Positions 34,194 through 43,370 of a stretch of 64,000 nucleotides of DNA are shown here, piece after piece. Every line of letters begins with the position of its first letter. Positions within the stretch are counted from its first letter, which is position 1. Made by a program: the position numbers and the translations under genes. The DNA is taken from positions 1,931,001 through 1,995,000 of the forward strand of contig NZ_CP043633.1 of assembly GCF_012974865.1 (NCBI RefSeq), in the 5' to 3' direction. Source of the DNA: Nonlabens sp. Ci31. Its GTDB lineage: Bacteria; Bacteroidota; Bacteroidia; Flavobacteriales; Flavobacteriaceae. The notes below the pieces were generated by a model. The model did no database searches, was not told where the DNA came from, and was given only the letters and a program-made list of their open reading frames with translations.

Positions 34194-34778
34194 ATGAATT
34201 TCTTCAGATTCATTTTTACTAAAACCTTTTGGATTCAAGTAGTTATAGCTGTTGTGGCAACTATAATACTCTGTTTTGCTTATTTATTTTGGCTGGATTG
34301 GTACACCAACCACGACCAGAGAATAGAAGTCCCTAATCTAGAAAAACTTTCGCTAACAGAAGTAGATGAACAGTTAGAAGTGTTAGATTTACGTCGTAAA
34401 ATCATCGATAGCGCGAGCTACAACCCTGCTTACAAGCCTAGAACAGTGATGGAACAAGATCCATTAGCAGGTAAATTTGTAAAAGAAAACAGACAAATTT
34501 ATATCAAATTAAACGCATCAGGTTATGGGAAGGTAACAGTGCCTAATTTGATTTACAAAACCAGAAGACAAGCTATTCCTACATTAGAAGCATTAGGATT
34601 TAAAATAGGACAGATCACTTACAAGCCTAATATTGCCGAAAACACCGTTTTAGAAATGCGTTATAAAGGAGTGACTTTGAAACCAGGGTCACAATTGAGT
34701 AAAACATCTACCATAGATTTAGTCTTAGCAGACGGTAATAACCCATCAGCAATAGCACAACCTACAGATAATGAATAA
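34194..34778 (+). CDS. membrane-anchored PASTA-domain protein
   Basis: 194 aa. One N-terminal span (about 13-33), then two PASTA repeats outside the membrane: VPNLEKLSLTEVDEQLEVL and VPNLIYKTRRQAIPTLEALG. PASTA modules bind peptidoglycan fragments in Gram-positive kinases; here there is no kinase domain. Location beside ddl fits a cell-wall role. Overlaps the pseudouridine synthase gene by 8 bp. Confidence 0.9.
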   Translation: MNFFRFIFTKTFWIQVVIAVVATIILCFAYLFWLDWYTNHDQRIEVPNLEKLSLTEVDEQLEVLDLRRKIIDSASYNPAYKPRTVMEQDPLAGKFVKENRQIYIKLNASGYGKVTVPNLIYKTRRQAIPTLEALGFKIGQITYKPNIAENTVLEMRYKGVTLKPGSQLSKTSTIDLVLADGNNPSAIAQPTDNE

Positions 34779-35811
34779 AGAGTTGGAACACGAAGATCTC
34801 GACGATCAACAAAAACACGAGCATTATCACTTTGTAGCAGGTAGTGGACAAGATCCATTGCGTGTTGATAAATACGTAATGAATTTTATTGAGAACGCCA
34901 CACGTTCTAAGATACAGCAAGGGATCAAGGATGGTGCAGTTACTGTTAATGGCGCTATTGTAAAATCGAACTATAAAGTAAAACCTCACGACGATATTAG
35001 AGTGTCCTTTGACCATCCACCACACGAATCACTGTTGGTGGCAGAAGATATTCCTTTGAATATAGTTTATGAAGATGACTATGTAGTAGTAGTCAATAAA
35101 CCAGCAGGAATGGTGGTGCACCCGGGGCACGGGAATTATTCTGGAACCTTGATCAATGCGCTCCTTCATCATTTTGAAAACCTTCCTAACAATTCCAGCA
35201 ACCGCCCAGGACTTGTCCATAGGATTGATAAAGACACCAGTGGTTTGCTAGTCGTTGCAAAAACAGAAGAGGCAATGGCCTACTTATCGGCTCAATTTGC
35301 TGCCAAAACTAGTGAGCGCGAGTACATCGCCATTGCCTGGGGTAATTTTAACGAGACCTCTGGAACCATAGAAGGAAATATAGGGCGTCATCCTAAAAAC
35401 CGTCTGCAAAATACGGTATGGTTGGGTGATGATGCAGATAAAGGGAAGCCCGCTGTGACCCATTATCAAGTGGAGGAAGATTTAGGATATGTAACGGTAA
35501 TCAGTTGCCGCCTAGAGACGGGTCGCACGCACCAGATACGTGTCCACATGAAATTTATAGGTCACACACTTTTTAATGACGAGCGTTATGGAGGCGATAG
35601 AATTCTTAAAGGAACCAACTTTACTAAATACAAGCAATTTGTAGATAATTGTTTTAAAGTACTCCCGCGTCAGGCTTTGCACGCTAGGACTTTAGGCTTT
35701 GAACATCCACATACTAAGGAATGGATGAGTTTTACTAGCGATGTACCGCAGGATATGGTAGAATGTATCGATAAGTGGCGTATTTATGCTACTAATTCTA
35801 AAGATATGTAA
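34771..35811 (+). CDS. rluD: RluD-family 23S rRNA pseudouridine synthase
   Basis: 346 aa. N-terminal S4-like RNA-binding domain (LRVDKYVMNFIENATRSKIQ), then the catalytic domain with NKPAGMVVHPG, the Asp motif HRIDKDTSGLLVVAKT and LETGRTHQIRVH. Isomerises uridines in 23S rRNA (helix 69 in E. coli RluD); exact sites here unverified. Confidence 0.93.
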   Translation: MNKELEHEDLDDQQKHEHYHFVAGSGQDPLRVDKYVMNFIENATRSKIQQGIKDGAVTVNGAIVKSNYKVKPHDDIRVSFDHPPHESLLVAEDIPLNIVYEDDYVVVVNKPAGMVVHPGHGNYSGTLINALLHHFENLPNNSSNRPGLVHRIDKDTSGLLVVAKTEEAMAYLSAQFAAKTSEREYIAIAWGNFNETSGTIEGNIGRHPKNRLQNTVWLGDDADKGKPAVTHYQVEEDLGYVTVISCRLETGRTHQIRVHMKFIGHTLFNDERYGGDRILKGTNFTKYKQFVDNCFKVLPRQALHARTLGFEHPHTKEWMSFTSDVPQDMVECIDKWRIYATNSKDM

Positions 35812-36069
35812 GAAGAGGTTGTCTAAGATCTCTTTTTCTTTTTCTATCTTGAAATGCTTGTTTGTCATGAGGTAGCTCAAGGCGAAAACAAGATACCAAG
35901 CCTTTATTCCCCACTTCTTACTAGTGCTATCTCCATATGGTGTTAACTCTAGTTAGCATCTCGGTTCTTGTTAAGATCGAGAAAGTTCACAGCTAAATCA
36001 GGAACTTAACTAGATTTTGAGAACAAGATTAGATTTTCGATAGTATTTTTACTATTCAAAATACAGTTT

Positions 36070-36831
36070 ATGAAAATCTTACTTTCTCCCGCAAAATCAT
36101 TGGATTACGAAACTAAATTGCCTACTGCCAGAGCAACGCAACCTTTATTTGCAGAAGATGCATCGCAAATAAATGCAAAGCTAGAGCGTATGAGCAAAAA
36201 GGAAGTAGGGGAGTTGATGCATATCTCAGATAAGCTAGCTGATTTGAATTACGAACGTTACAAGAATTTCCAAGACGATTTTACCAAAGTAAATGCACGA
36301 CCTGCTATTTATGCTTTTGCAGGAGATGTATACACAGGCTTAGATGCGTATAGTTTACCTACAGATCTTTTAGATCATGCTCAAAAAAGTATACGTATAC
36401 TGTCTGGTATGTATGGTTATTTAAGGCCGCTGGACTTGTTGCAGCCTTACCGACTAGAAATGGGAACATCTTTGTCCATTGAAAGTAATAAAAATCTCTA
36501 TGAATATTGGAAAGATAAGATTACACCAGCCTTGAATAAAGAGATAAAAAAAGAGGAGTTATTGGTCAACTTAGCCAGTAACGAATACTTTAAAGCAGTA
36601 GATAAAAAGAATCAGGAGGGAACATTAATCACCCCGGTTTTTAAAGATTACAAAAATGGTAAGCTTAAAGTGATCTCTTTCTATGCAAAAAAAGCCCGAG
36701 GAACCATGACTAGGTATCTAATTGACAATAAAATCGATTCTTTAGAAGGGATTCAAGCCTTTGCCATGGACGATTATAAATTTTCAACACAAGAGACCCT
36801 TAAAGAAAATGAGCCTGTATTTGTAAGATAA
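36070..36831 (+). CDS. yaaA: peroxide stress protein YaaA
   Basis: 253 aa, full-length UPF0246/DUF328 protein: [15 protein letters not shown] at the N-terminus, [18 protein letters not shown] and [11 protein letters not shown]. Members lower free iron and DNA damage under peroxide stress in E. coli; DNA-binding has been reported for the family. An 8-bp inverted repeat (ATGAAACT/AGTTTCAT, 36846-36868) follows but lacks a T-run. Confidence 0.95.
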   Translation: MKILLSPAKSLDYETKLPTARATQPLFAEDASQINAKLERMSKKEVGELMHISDKLADLNYERYKNFQDDFTKVNARPAIYAFAGDVYTGLDAYSLPTDLLDHAQKSIRILSGMYGYLRPLDLLQPYRLEMGTSLSIESNKNLYEYWKDKITPALNKEIKKEELLVNLASNEYFKAVDKKNQEGTLITPVFKDYKNGKLKVISFYAKKARGTMTRYLIDNKIDSLEGIQAFAMDDYKFSTQETLKENEPVFVR

Positions 36832-36891
36832 GCCTCGACAAAATTATGAAACTAGTTTAGAGTTTCATAGGTATAAGTTTTATCTTTCGGC

Positions 36892-37593
36892 ATGGAAGAA
36901 GATAACTCCCACTTTTCTATTAAAGACTGGTCTCTTAACGATAGACCTAGAGAGAAGCTCTTGCACAAAGGCAGTTCCTCACTTTCTGATGCAGAATTGA
37001 TTGCGATATTAATAGGTAGCGGTACTCGTAAAATGAGTGCGGTAGAGTTAAGTCGTATTATCTTAAACGATGCTCAAAACTCACTGGATATTCTAGGAAA
37101 AAAAAGCCTGAAAGAACTCCTGAAGTATAAGGGAATTGGGGAGGCAAAAGCTATTAGCATTGCTGCGGCAATGGAATTAGGTAAACGTCGTGCTATGGAA
37201 ATGCCAGAGGCACTTCCCAAAATTAAATCCAGCAAGGATGCTTTTAAAATCATGCAACCTATTATAGGAGAATTGCCTCACGAAGAGTTCTGGGTCATGT
37301 TGCTGGATAATGCTCATAAAGTATTAGAGAAAAAAAACATCAGTATAGGAGGAATTACCGGCACGCTGGTAGATGTAAGACTGGTATTTAAAAAGGCTAT
37401 AGAAGCTGGAGCTGTTGCTATGGTGCTGGCACACAATCATCCCAGTGGTAATCTACAACCTAGTGTTCAAGATCAATCACTTACTCATAAATTAGTAGAA
37501 GCAGGTAAATTACTCGATATCAAAGTACTCGACCATTTAATTATAACACAACAAAGTTTCTATAGCTTTGCAGATGAAGGACAGCTATTATGA
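36892..37593 (+). CDS. radC: RadC-family JAMM-domain protein
   Basis: 233 aa. N-terminal helix-hairpin-helix part (LLKYKGIGEAKAISI) and a C-terminal JAMM metalloprotease-like domain with LAHNHPSGNLQPSVQD as the metal site. Long annotated as a DNA-repair protein, but its actual role is unresolved. Overlaps the next gene by 4 bp (ATGA). Confidence 0.95.
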   Translation: MEEDNSHFSIKDWSLNDRPREKLLHKGSSSLSDAELIAILIGSGTRKMSAVELSRIILNDAQNSLDILGKKSLKELLKYKGIGEAKAISIAAAMELGKRRAMEMPEALPKIKSSKDAFKIMQPIIGELPHEEFWVMLLDNAHKVLEKKNISIGGITGTLVDVRLVFKKAIEAGAVAMVLAHNHPSGNLQPSVQDQSLTHKLVEAGKLLDIKVLDHLIITQQSFYSFADEGQLL

Positions 37594-38903
37594 TCTTAAT
37601 TTACTGTTCGAATATCACTGCTAGGAAAGAGTATATTTTCAAACACGTGTTTCGACGTTTGATGTTACAGGATTTTAAATTTACTTCAGAGGTGAGTGAA
37701 TTTGTAAGTCATTCGGGCGTGAAATTTAGCTATGGACCTAAACCATTAGGAGAAGAATTATTTGTCTGGTCCTATGGTCTTCTCGATGAAAATGGTATAG
37801 ATGATCATGAAATTGAATTTCATCAATGGGAGGAGCTGCCTATCTTTTTTAAAGCTCCAGAACGCAGTGATATTCCCTTTGATATCTTTTCGGCTGCGTT
37901 TTATTTAATAACGAGATACGAAGAGTACTTACCACAGGTAAAAGACGACCTAGGAAGGTATAGCGCAAAAGAAAGTACTGCCGTTAAAGGTGGCTTTATT
38001 TTAATGCCCTTAGTAGACCTATGGATTAGAAAATTACTCCTTCTTCTAAACCGAAGCTTCGACACCACTATTAGGCGGGAGCTGCAGCTTAAAACAACTG
38101 TAACTATTGAGGTGTCTTCTTTTTTCAAGTACAAAGGTCGTGGTGTGATTGATAATGCAATCATGTTTTATGGGCATTTCAAGCGATTTAAAATACGCTA
38201 TTTATTCAAACAGATCTTTGTTCTTTTAGGTTTAAAAGTAGACCCATTTAGCAACCATGAGCAATTGATACGTTCTATGAGAAATAGATGGAAACACGGT
38301 AGGAAAACATCCAGTGCTACAGAAAACATGATCTTTTTCTTTCATTTGGGAAGATATAACCGTACCGATAACGGGATCAGTCACAGGTCTAGAGGGTATA
38401 GGGAAGCTATAAAGCAAATAGGAGATTATGTAGATATAGGTTTGCGGTATTCGTTTTTCTGTGATGATAATGAAGTAAAAACTCAAGGAAAGAAGTTTGA
38501 AAAAATATCGAATAGGCCGCTGAGTAAAACTATGGCAGCTTATTCTAAGATTTCCACTCCAGGACATTACAAACGACTTGTTGATTTAGAAAAGCTAGAA
38601 GATTACAGTATGGGTTACGAGACCATGCCTGGTTTTAGAGCAAGTACCAGCCACCCGTTTTATTTTTATGACCTCGATTACGAAGTGCAAACTCCATTGC
38701 TTATCTATCCCTACGCCTTGCATTATAAGAGTATTTCTGGCAATATGCTTAACGGTCAGAAACAAATAGTACAGCAATTGAAAAGAAGAGTAGAAGAGGT
38801 GTCAGGCCATTTTATAGTCATGTATGATTATGCACAATTTGAGCAAGGTTTAAAAAGTCATGCGACTACCATTTTAGAACATATATATGACAAAGAAGTT
38901 TAA
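37590..38903 (+). CDS. polysaccharide deacetylase-like protein with DUF7033-type N-terminus
   Basis: 437 aa. The segments FSAAFYLITRYEEYLP and DDLGRYSA are typical of the N-terminal domain found ahead of deacetylase-like domains in Bacteroidota; the C-terminal half contains YSMGYETMPGFRAS and HPFYFYDL, where PGFRA resembles NodB motif 3. The classical TFDD metal site is not seen (the equivalent region reads TIEVSSFF), so deacetylase activity is doubtful. In a tight operon between radC and a HAD phosphatase. Confidence 0.75.
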   Translation: MILIYCSNITARKEYIFKHVFRRLMLQDFKFTSEVSEFVSHSGVKFSYGPKPLGEELFVWSYGLLDENGIDDHEIEFHQWEELPIFFKAPERSDIPFDIFSAAFYLITRYEEYLPQVKDDLGRYSAKESTAVKGGFILMPLVDLWIRKLLLLLNRSFDTTIRRELQLKTTVTIEVSSFFKYKGRGVIDNAIMFYGHFKRFKIRYLFKQIFVLLGLKVDPFSNHEQLIRSMRNRWKHGRKTSSATENMIFFFHLGRYNRTDNGISHRSRGYREAIKQIGDYVDIGLRYSFFCDDNEVKTQGKKFEKISNRPLSKTMAAYSKISTPGHYKRLVDLEKLEDYSMGYETMPGFRASTSHPFYFYDLDYEVQTPLLIYPYALHYKSISGNMLNGQKQIVQQLKRRVEEVSGHFIVMYDYAQFEQGLKSHATTILEHIYDKEV

Positions 38904-39585
38904 TAATATAGAGCATATTTTTTTTGATTTAGATCACACGCTATGGGATTTTGATCTGAATAGTAAATTGGCCTATAAACAGATATTTGAAGAGCATCAG
39001 CTCACTTTAGAGTTGGACAGATTCATTGAAATATATGAACCTTTGAACTTGCAATTTTGGCGCATGTTTAGAGAGAATAAGATTTCTAAGGAAAACCTAC
39101 GCTACCAAAGGTTAAAAGCGGCTTTCGATGCTTGTGATTATGCCATAGAAGACGAGAAAATCCATCTCTTTGCAGATTTATATATGGAGTACCTTCCTAA
39201 TTACAATCACCTTTTTGAAGGTTGTATTGAACTCTTGGATCAACTTCAAGATAAATACCGACTTCATTTGATTACCAATGGGTTTAATGGTGTCCAACAA
39301 AATAAAATCAAGAACTCTGGTTTAGAGAAGTATTTTGATGTGGTATTAACTGCTGAAGCGGCAGGAACAAAGAAACCAGCACCTGAAATTTTTCACCAAG
39401 CGCTACAAATGGCTGATGCGTCAGTGGAGAACAGCCTGATGATAGGAGACAGCTATGAGGCAGATATTAAAGGTGCGCAAAATATAGGCTTATCCACCAT
39501 CTGGTTTCAAGTAAAAGAGGAAGTAGTTCCCGAAAATGAAGTATTTGTGCGCCACCTCAGGGATATCTACCCATTACTGTCATAA
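38887..39585 (+). CDS. YjjG-type HAD nucleotidase
   Basis: 232 aa HAD hydrolase. Motif I FDLDHTLWDFD, motif II HLITNGFNG, motif III Lys in AGTKKPAPEIF and motif IV MIGDSYEADIKGAQ are all present. The length and helical cap match YjjG, which dephosphorylates noncanonical pyrimidine nucleotides. Overlaps the preceding gene by 17 bp and rarA by 19 bp at the convergent end. Confidence 0.92.
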   Translation: MTKKFNNIEHIFFDLDHTLWDFDLNSKLAYKQIFEEHQLTLELDRFIEIYEPLNLQFWRMFRENKISKENLRYQRLKAAFDACDYAIEDEKIHLFADLYMEYLPNYNHLFEGCIELLDQLQDKYRLHLITNGFNGVQQNKIKNSGLEKYFDVVLTAEAAGTKKPAPEIFHQALQMADASVENSLMIGDSYEADIKGAQNIGLSTIWFQVKEEVVPENEVFVRHLRDIYPLLS

Positions 39586-40859
39586 TCGTAATGGTCTTTC
39601 CAGCGTTTTTGTAAAAATTCCTTTTGTGCATTTTCTCTGGGATTATTCCCAGGCTCGTAGATTTTTGTTTTACTGATCTCCGTAGGTAAAAAATCGTAGT
39701 GGGCAAAATTACCTGAATGGTCGTGTGCATATTTGTACTCTTCTCCATAGCCCAGTTCTTTCATGAGCTTTGTAGGAGCATTTCTCAGTCCCAATGGCAC
39801 TGATAAGTCTCCTGTTTCTTTTACGAGTCGCTGAGCATTTCCTATGGCTAGATAACTAGCATTACTTTTTAAGGAAGTCGCTAGATAAACAGCGCATTGG
39901 CTTAAAATAATCCGTGATTCAGGGTAACCTACTGTAGAAACCGCTTGAAAGGTATTGTTTGCCATGATAAGAGCCGTAGGATTAGCATTCCCTATATCTT
40001 CAGAGGCCAGTATCAACATTCTACGCGCTATGAATTTTAGATCTTCGCCTCCCTCAATCATCCTTGCAAGCCAGTAAACGCTGGCATTAGGATCGCTCCC
40101 ACGTATGGATTTGATAAAAGCACTGATAATGTCATAATGTTGTTCACCAGTTTTATCGTATCGAGCAGGATTAGCCTGTACTTGTGATAATACCAGCTTG
40201 TTGGTGATGGATATTTTATCGGTAGTTTGAGAATTCACTACAAGCTCAAAAACATTCAACAGTTTGCGTGCGTCACCACCACTAATTCTTATGAGTGCTT
40301 CTGTTTCTGTAATGTGAATATCTTTTTTAGATAACAGTTCATCCATTTCAATTGCTCTGCGCAGTAAGTTTTCTAAGTCCGCTTTCGCGAAAGCGTCTAA
40401 AACATACACCTGACAACGAGATAAAAGTGCTGGGATGACTTCAAAGCTAGGGTTTTCTGTGGTGGCGCCTATAAGCGTGACCCAGCCTTTCTCTACCGCA
40501 GCCAAAAGCGAGTCTTGCTGTGATTTGCTAAAACGATGGATCTCATCAATAAACAATATAGGGTTTTTAGCCGTAAACAGACCCCCAGAGTTCTTTGCTT
40601 TCTCAATAACCTCACGTATGTCTTTTACACCACTGTTGATCGCGCTAAGCGAATAAAAAGGGCGTTTGCTCTCCTGAGCAATAATATGAGCAAGAGTTGT
40701 TTTTCCAGTGCCTGGTGGTCCCCACAAGATCAAGGATGGAGTTGTCCCATTAAGTATATGCTGTCTCAATGTACCTTTGTCACCTACAAGATGTTGCTGG
40801 CTTAAATATTGATCAAGATTGTTAGGTCGGATGCGTTCTGCGAGTGGTGTGTTTTGCAT
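39567..40859 (-). CDS. rarA: replication-associated recombination protein A
   Basis: 430 aa AAA+ ATPase acting at stalled forks (MgsA/RarA family). N-terminus PLAERIRPNNLDQYLSQQHL, Walker A WGPPGTGKTTLA, Walker B ILFIDEIHRF, sensor GATTENPSFE, and the C-terminal tetramer domain (SIRGSDPNASVYWLARM). An exact palindrome copy reads AFAKA after the sensor region. Confidence 0.96.
   Translation of the reverse strand: MQNTPLAERIRPNNLDQYLSQQHLVGDKGTLRQHILNGTTPSLILWGPPGTGKTTLAHIIAQESKRPFYSLSAINSGVKDIREVIEKAKNSGGLFTAKNPILFIDEIHRFSKSQQDSLLAAVEKGWVTLIGATTENPSFEVIPALLSRCQVYVLDAFAKADLENLLRRAIEMDELLSKKDIHITETEALIRISGGDARKLLNVFELVVNSQTTDKISITNKLVLSQVQANPARYDKTGEQHYDIISAFIKSIRGSDPNASVYWLARMIEGGEDLKFIARRMLILASEDIGNANPTALIMANNTFQAVSTVGYPESRIILSQCAVYLATSLKSNASYLAIGNAQRLVKETGDLSVPLGLRNAPTKLMKELGYGEEYKYAHDHSGNFAHYDFLPTEISKTKIYEPGNNPRENAQKEFLQKRWKDHYDYDSNG
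40380..40395. repeat. 16-bp palindrome, exact copy (in rarA)
   Basis: CGCTTTCGCGAAAGCG. Encodes AFAKA. Confidence 0.9.
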
Positions 40860-40976
40860 AGGGCTAAATTAAAGGTTCTTCTTCTTACGAACAATTTAAG
40901 ATGCAATCATTTGTAAGGATGTCATGACAGGATTTCGTTTATTTGTATTGGCTTCCTAATTGATAGGTATGTTTTA

Positions 40977-41654
40977 ATGAAAGATTCAGAATATTTTAAA
41001 TTTGATGGGTTCACCGTTTTACCGGCGGTGCTTTTTGTATTGGTCATGTGGCTGGTGTATTGGTTAGAAGTGAATTTTCACTTTAGATTTACAGATAATG
41101 GAATCCGTCCACAGCGATTATCGGGTTTGCAAGGGGTTGTTTTTAGTCCTTTTATTCATTCTGGATTGAAACATTTATGGAGCAATTCACTGCCATGTCT
41201 TATTCTTATTACCGCACTTAGCTTTTTTTACAGAAGAGTGAGTTTCTTAGTGTTGGCAGGTGGAATCTTGATTACTGGGGTTCTCACGTGGTTTATAGGA
41301 AGGCCTTCTTACCATATAGGAGCAAGTGGTGTGGTTTATATGTTAACTGCTTTTTTGTTTTTTAAAGGGGTGTTTACGGGTCATTATAAATTACTTTCTT
41401 TAAGCTTTTTAGTAGCTTTCTTTTATGGTAGTTTGATCTGGTATGTGCTGCCCATAAAAGAGGGTGTTTCTTGGGAAGGCCATCTAAGTGGTGCCATAGC
41501 AGGGTTACTTCTAGCTATTGTGACTCGTAACAAGCTTCCTGAAAAGAGAAAGTATGTATGGGAATTAGAGCATTACAAAGAAGAGGAAGATCCATTTATG
41601 CGCCATTTTGATGAAAACGGTAATTTTATCGAATCCATCGATGAAGAGGAGTGA
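40977..41654 (+). CDS. rhomboid intramembrane serine protease
   Basis: 225 aa, six hydrophobic segments. The catalytic dyad is visible: Ser in GASGVVYML and His in GHLSGAIAGL; the loop HSGLKHLWSN is also typical. A charged cytoplasmic tail follows (HYKEEEDPFMRHFDENG). Substrates unknown. Confidence 0.92.
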   Translation: MKDSEYFKFDGFTVLPAVLFVLVMWLVYWLEVNFHFRFTDNGIRPQRLSGLQGVVFSPFIHSGLKHLWSNSLPCLILITALSFFYRRVSFLVLAGGILITGVLTWFIGRPSYHIGASGVVYMLTAFLFFKGVFTGHYKLLSLSFLVAFFYGSLIWYVLPIKEGVSWEGHLSGAIAGLLLAIVTRNKLPEKRKYVWELEHYKEEEDPFMRHFDENGNFIESIDEEE

Positions 41655-41786
41655 AGAATATACCTTTTTTAGGTGGTGTAAAGAAATGAGACTGTGTTCA
41701 CTCGGTTTTCTAGGAGATCGGGACAACTAAATTTAAAGTGTAATCCTATGGAAAGGACATAGTTCAGGATAAGTATGTAACTATTT

Positions 41787-42521
41787 TTATAACTTCTGTC
41801 GTACTACTTCATAAAGCATAGCTCCACAAGCGACAGAGACATTTAGAGAGGCAATATCACCTTGCATAGGTAACTTTACCACGTGGTCCAGGGTTTTCAA
41901 TGTAGAAGGGTTGATACCGCGATCTTCACTACCCATTACAATAGCAAGTGGTATGTTCAAATCAATATCATACAACAGTTGGGTCGCTTTTTCATCAGCT
42001 CCTGCAGTTTGTATTCCATAGGCTTGTAAAAGAAAAACAGCGTCTTTAATGTGGTTTACTTTACAAATAGGCATGTTAAAAACGGCACCAGCACTTGTTT
42101 TGATGGTGGCTGCATTTACAGGCGCACTTCCTTTCTCTGATACTACTATTGCTTTTACACCTGTACACTCAGCAGTTCTTATAATAGCTCCAAAGTTGCG
42201 TACATCAGTGATTCCATCAAGTAATAAGAAAAGTGGTTTGGTTTCTAGATCTGTATTTTCAAGAATGCTTTCTAGATCATGAAAGTCTACAGGAGATATG
42301 CTAGCTGCGGCACCTTGGTGGTTACCTCCTTTTGCAATATGGTCCAGTTTTTCATTAGGAACATAAGAGACAGCAATGTTGTTTTTACGTGCGGTGTTTT
42401 GAAGTTGGTGCATTAAAACGCCGTCAGCTTCTTTAAGAAGGTAGATTTTAGAAATTTCTTTATCGCTTTCTATTGCTTCTATGATTGCTCTGATTCCGTA
42501 AATGTATGTAGTCTTTTCCAT
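41787..42521 (-). CDS. rlmB: 23S rRNA (guanosine-2'-O-)-methyltransferase RlmB
   Basis: 244 aa SpoU/TrmH-family SPOUT enzyme. N-terminal substrate-binding domain (YIYGIRAIIEAI), then LLDGITDVRNFGAIIRTAE, IVMGSEDRGINP and LPMQGDIASLNVSVACG, the three SpoU motifs. Methylates G2251-equivalent in 23S rRNA by homology. Confidence 0.94.
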   Translation of the reverse strand: MEKTTYIYGIRAIIEAIESDKEISKIYLLKEADGVLMHQLQNTARKNNIAVSYVPNEKLDHIAKGGNHQGAAASISPVDFHDLESILENTDLETKPLFLLLDGITDVRNFGAIIRTAECTGVKAIVVSEKGSAPVNAATIKTSAGAVFNMPICKVNHIKDAVFLLQAYGIQTAGADEKATQLLYDIDLNIPLAIVMGSEDRGINPSTLKTLDHVVKLPMQGDIASLNVSVACGAMLYEVVRQKL

Positions 42522-42525
42522 GCTG

Positions 42526-42533
42526 CAAATGTA
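42526..42533 (-). promoter_or_regulatory. -7 box of rlmB promoter
   Basis: TACATTTG on the minus strand, 4 nt before the rlmB ATG; predicts a leaderless message. A TTG lies 23 nt upstream of the box. Confidence 0.5.
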
Positions 42534-42556
42534 GTAGTTATTATTTGAGTATAGAG

Positions 42557-42587
42557 CAAAAAAAAACCCAAGCCTAAGCTTGGGTTT
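42557..42587 (-). terminator. intrinsic terminator of the SusCD operon
   Basis: Stem AAACCCAAGC/GCTTGGGTTT with a 4-nt loop, then nine T on the minus strand. It lies about 25 nt after the last gene of the SusC-SusD-lipoprotein set. Confidence 0.9.
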
Positions 42588-42612
42588 CTAAATTTATGAT
42601 GTGGATCAATAA

Positions 42613-43350
42613 TTATTGATTCACACAGAATGTTCTGCTTTGAGAAGCTCCAAAACTACCACCACCACCTGACGCAAATGTCAAGATGGAACAAGTAAGA
42701 GTGTAATTTCCTACCGTAGGATCGGCACCGTTTGCTTGAGCATCACCGAAAGCGTCAGTTATCGTAGCCGTGTAACAACCGTCAGCTAAGAAAACGTCAG
42801 CGGTGAAAGTTTGTACACCGCTAGATAAAACTGGCATCGTATAAACTACGTTACCTGTTGCATCATCAGTAATGGTAAAACCTGTTTCTTCTGCATACAA
42901 ATCAGTATTCATAGTAAAAGTAGCATCATTACAAATAACAGCTTTGAAATACTCAATTACTAAAACAGTACCAAATACATCAGTAGTAGTACTTGTTGCT
43001 TTGATTGAGAAGGTATCAGTAACACCATCTGCTAAGGTAATAGCATTAAAATCAAAATCTACAGTAGCAATACCTTCGTATGAATCTGCAGGTACCGTTA
43101 TGGTACCTAAAGTTACACCACCTGCCTCAGGAGCATCTCCTACATATTCCAGTCCGAAAGTTCTAGCCTCACTAGAAGGGCTAGTTACGGTTACCGAAAA
43201 TGTTTCTGATGTTCCCGTATCTGGAACTGAAACTTGTGCTGAGCTTTCACTCAGACCTACAGCTGTGCCTTCATACACAACTGCATCATATTCACAACTA
43301 GTAAATAGTATGGATGCAAATATGCTAAATGTTATAAATATTTTTTTCAT
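42613..43350 (-). CDS. SusCD-associated surface lipoprotein
   Basis: 245 aa. Lipobox ILFTSC followed by EYDAVVYEG. The body is Thr/Ser/Ala-rich and beta-strand-like (VSVPDTGTSETFSVTV, ATVDFDFNAI), resembling Ig or Calx-beta folds, with Cys residues near the C-terminus. Position behind SusD suggests a surface-exposed ligand-binding accessory. No family named. Confidence 0.78.
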   Translation of the reverse strand: MKKIFITFSIFASILFTSCEYDAVVYEGTAVGLSESSAQVSVPDTGTSETFSVTVTSPSSEARTFGLEYVGDAPEAGGVTLGTITVPADSYEGIATVDFDFNAITLADGVTDTFSIKATSTTTDVFGTVLVIEYFKAVICNDATFTMNTDLYAEETGFTITDDATGNVVYTMPVLSSGVQTFTADVFLADGCYTATITDAFGDAQANGADPTVGNYTLTCSILTFASGGGGSFGASQSRTFCVNQ

Positions 43351-43370
43351 TTTAATAAGTATTAAATTTA

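Noticed and set aside
35812..36069. 258-nt spacer between rluD and yaaA as a possible RNA gene
   Set aside because: No stable hairpin, terminator or promoter match was found; I see nothing supportable.
41655..41786. Spacer between the rhomboid gene and rlmB as a terminator region
   Set aside because: No clear stem with a T-run on either strand.
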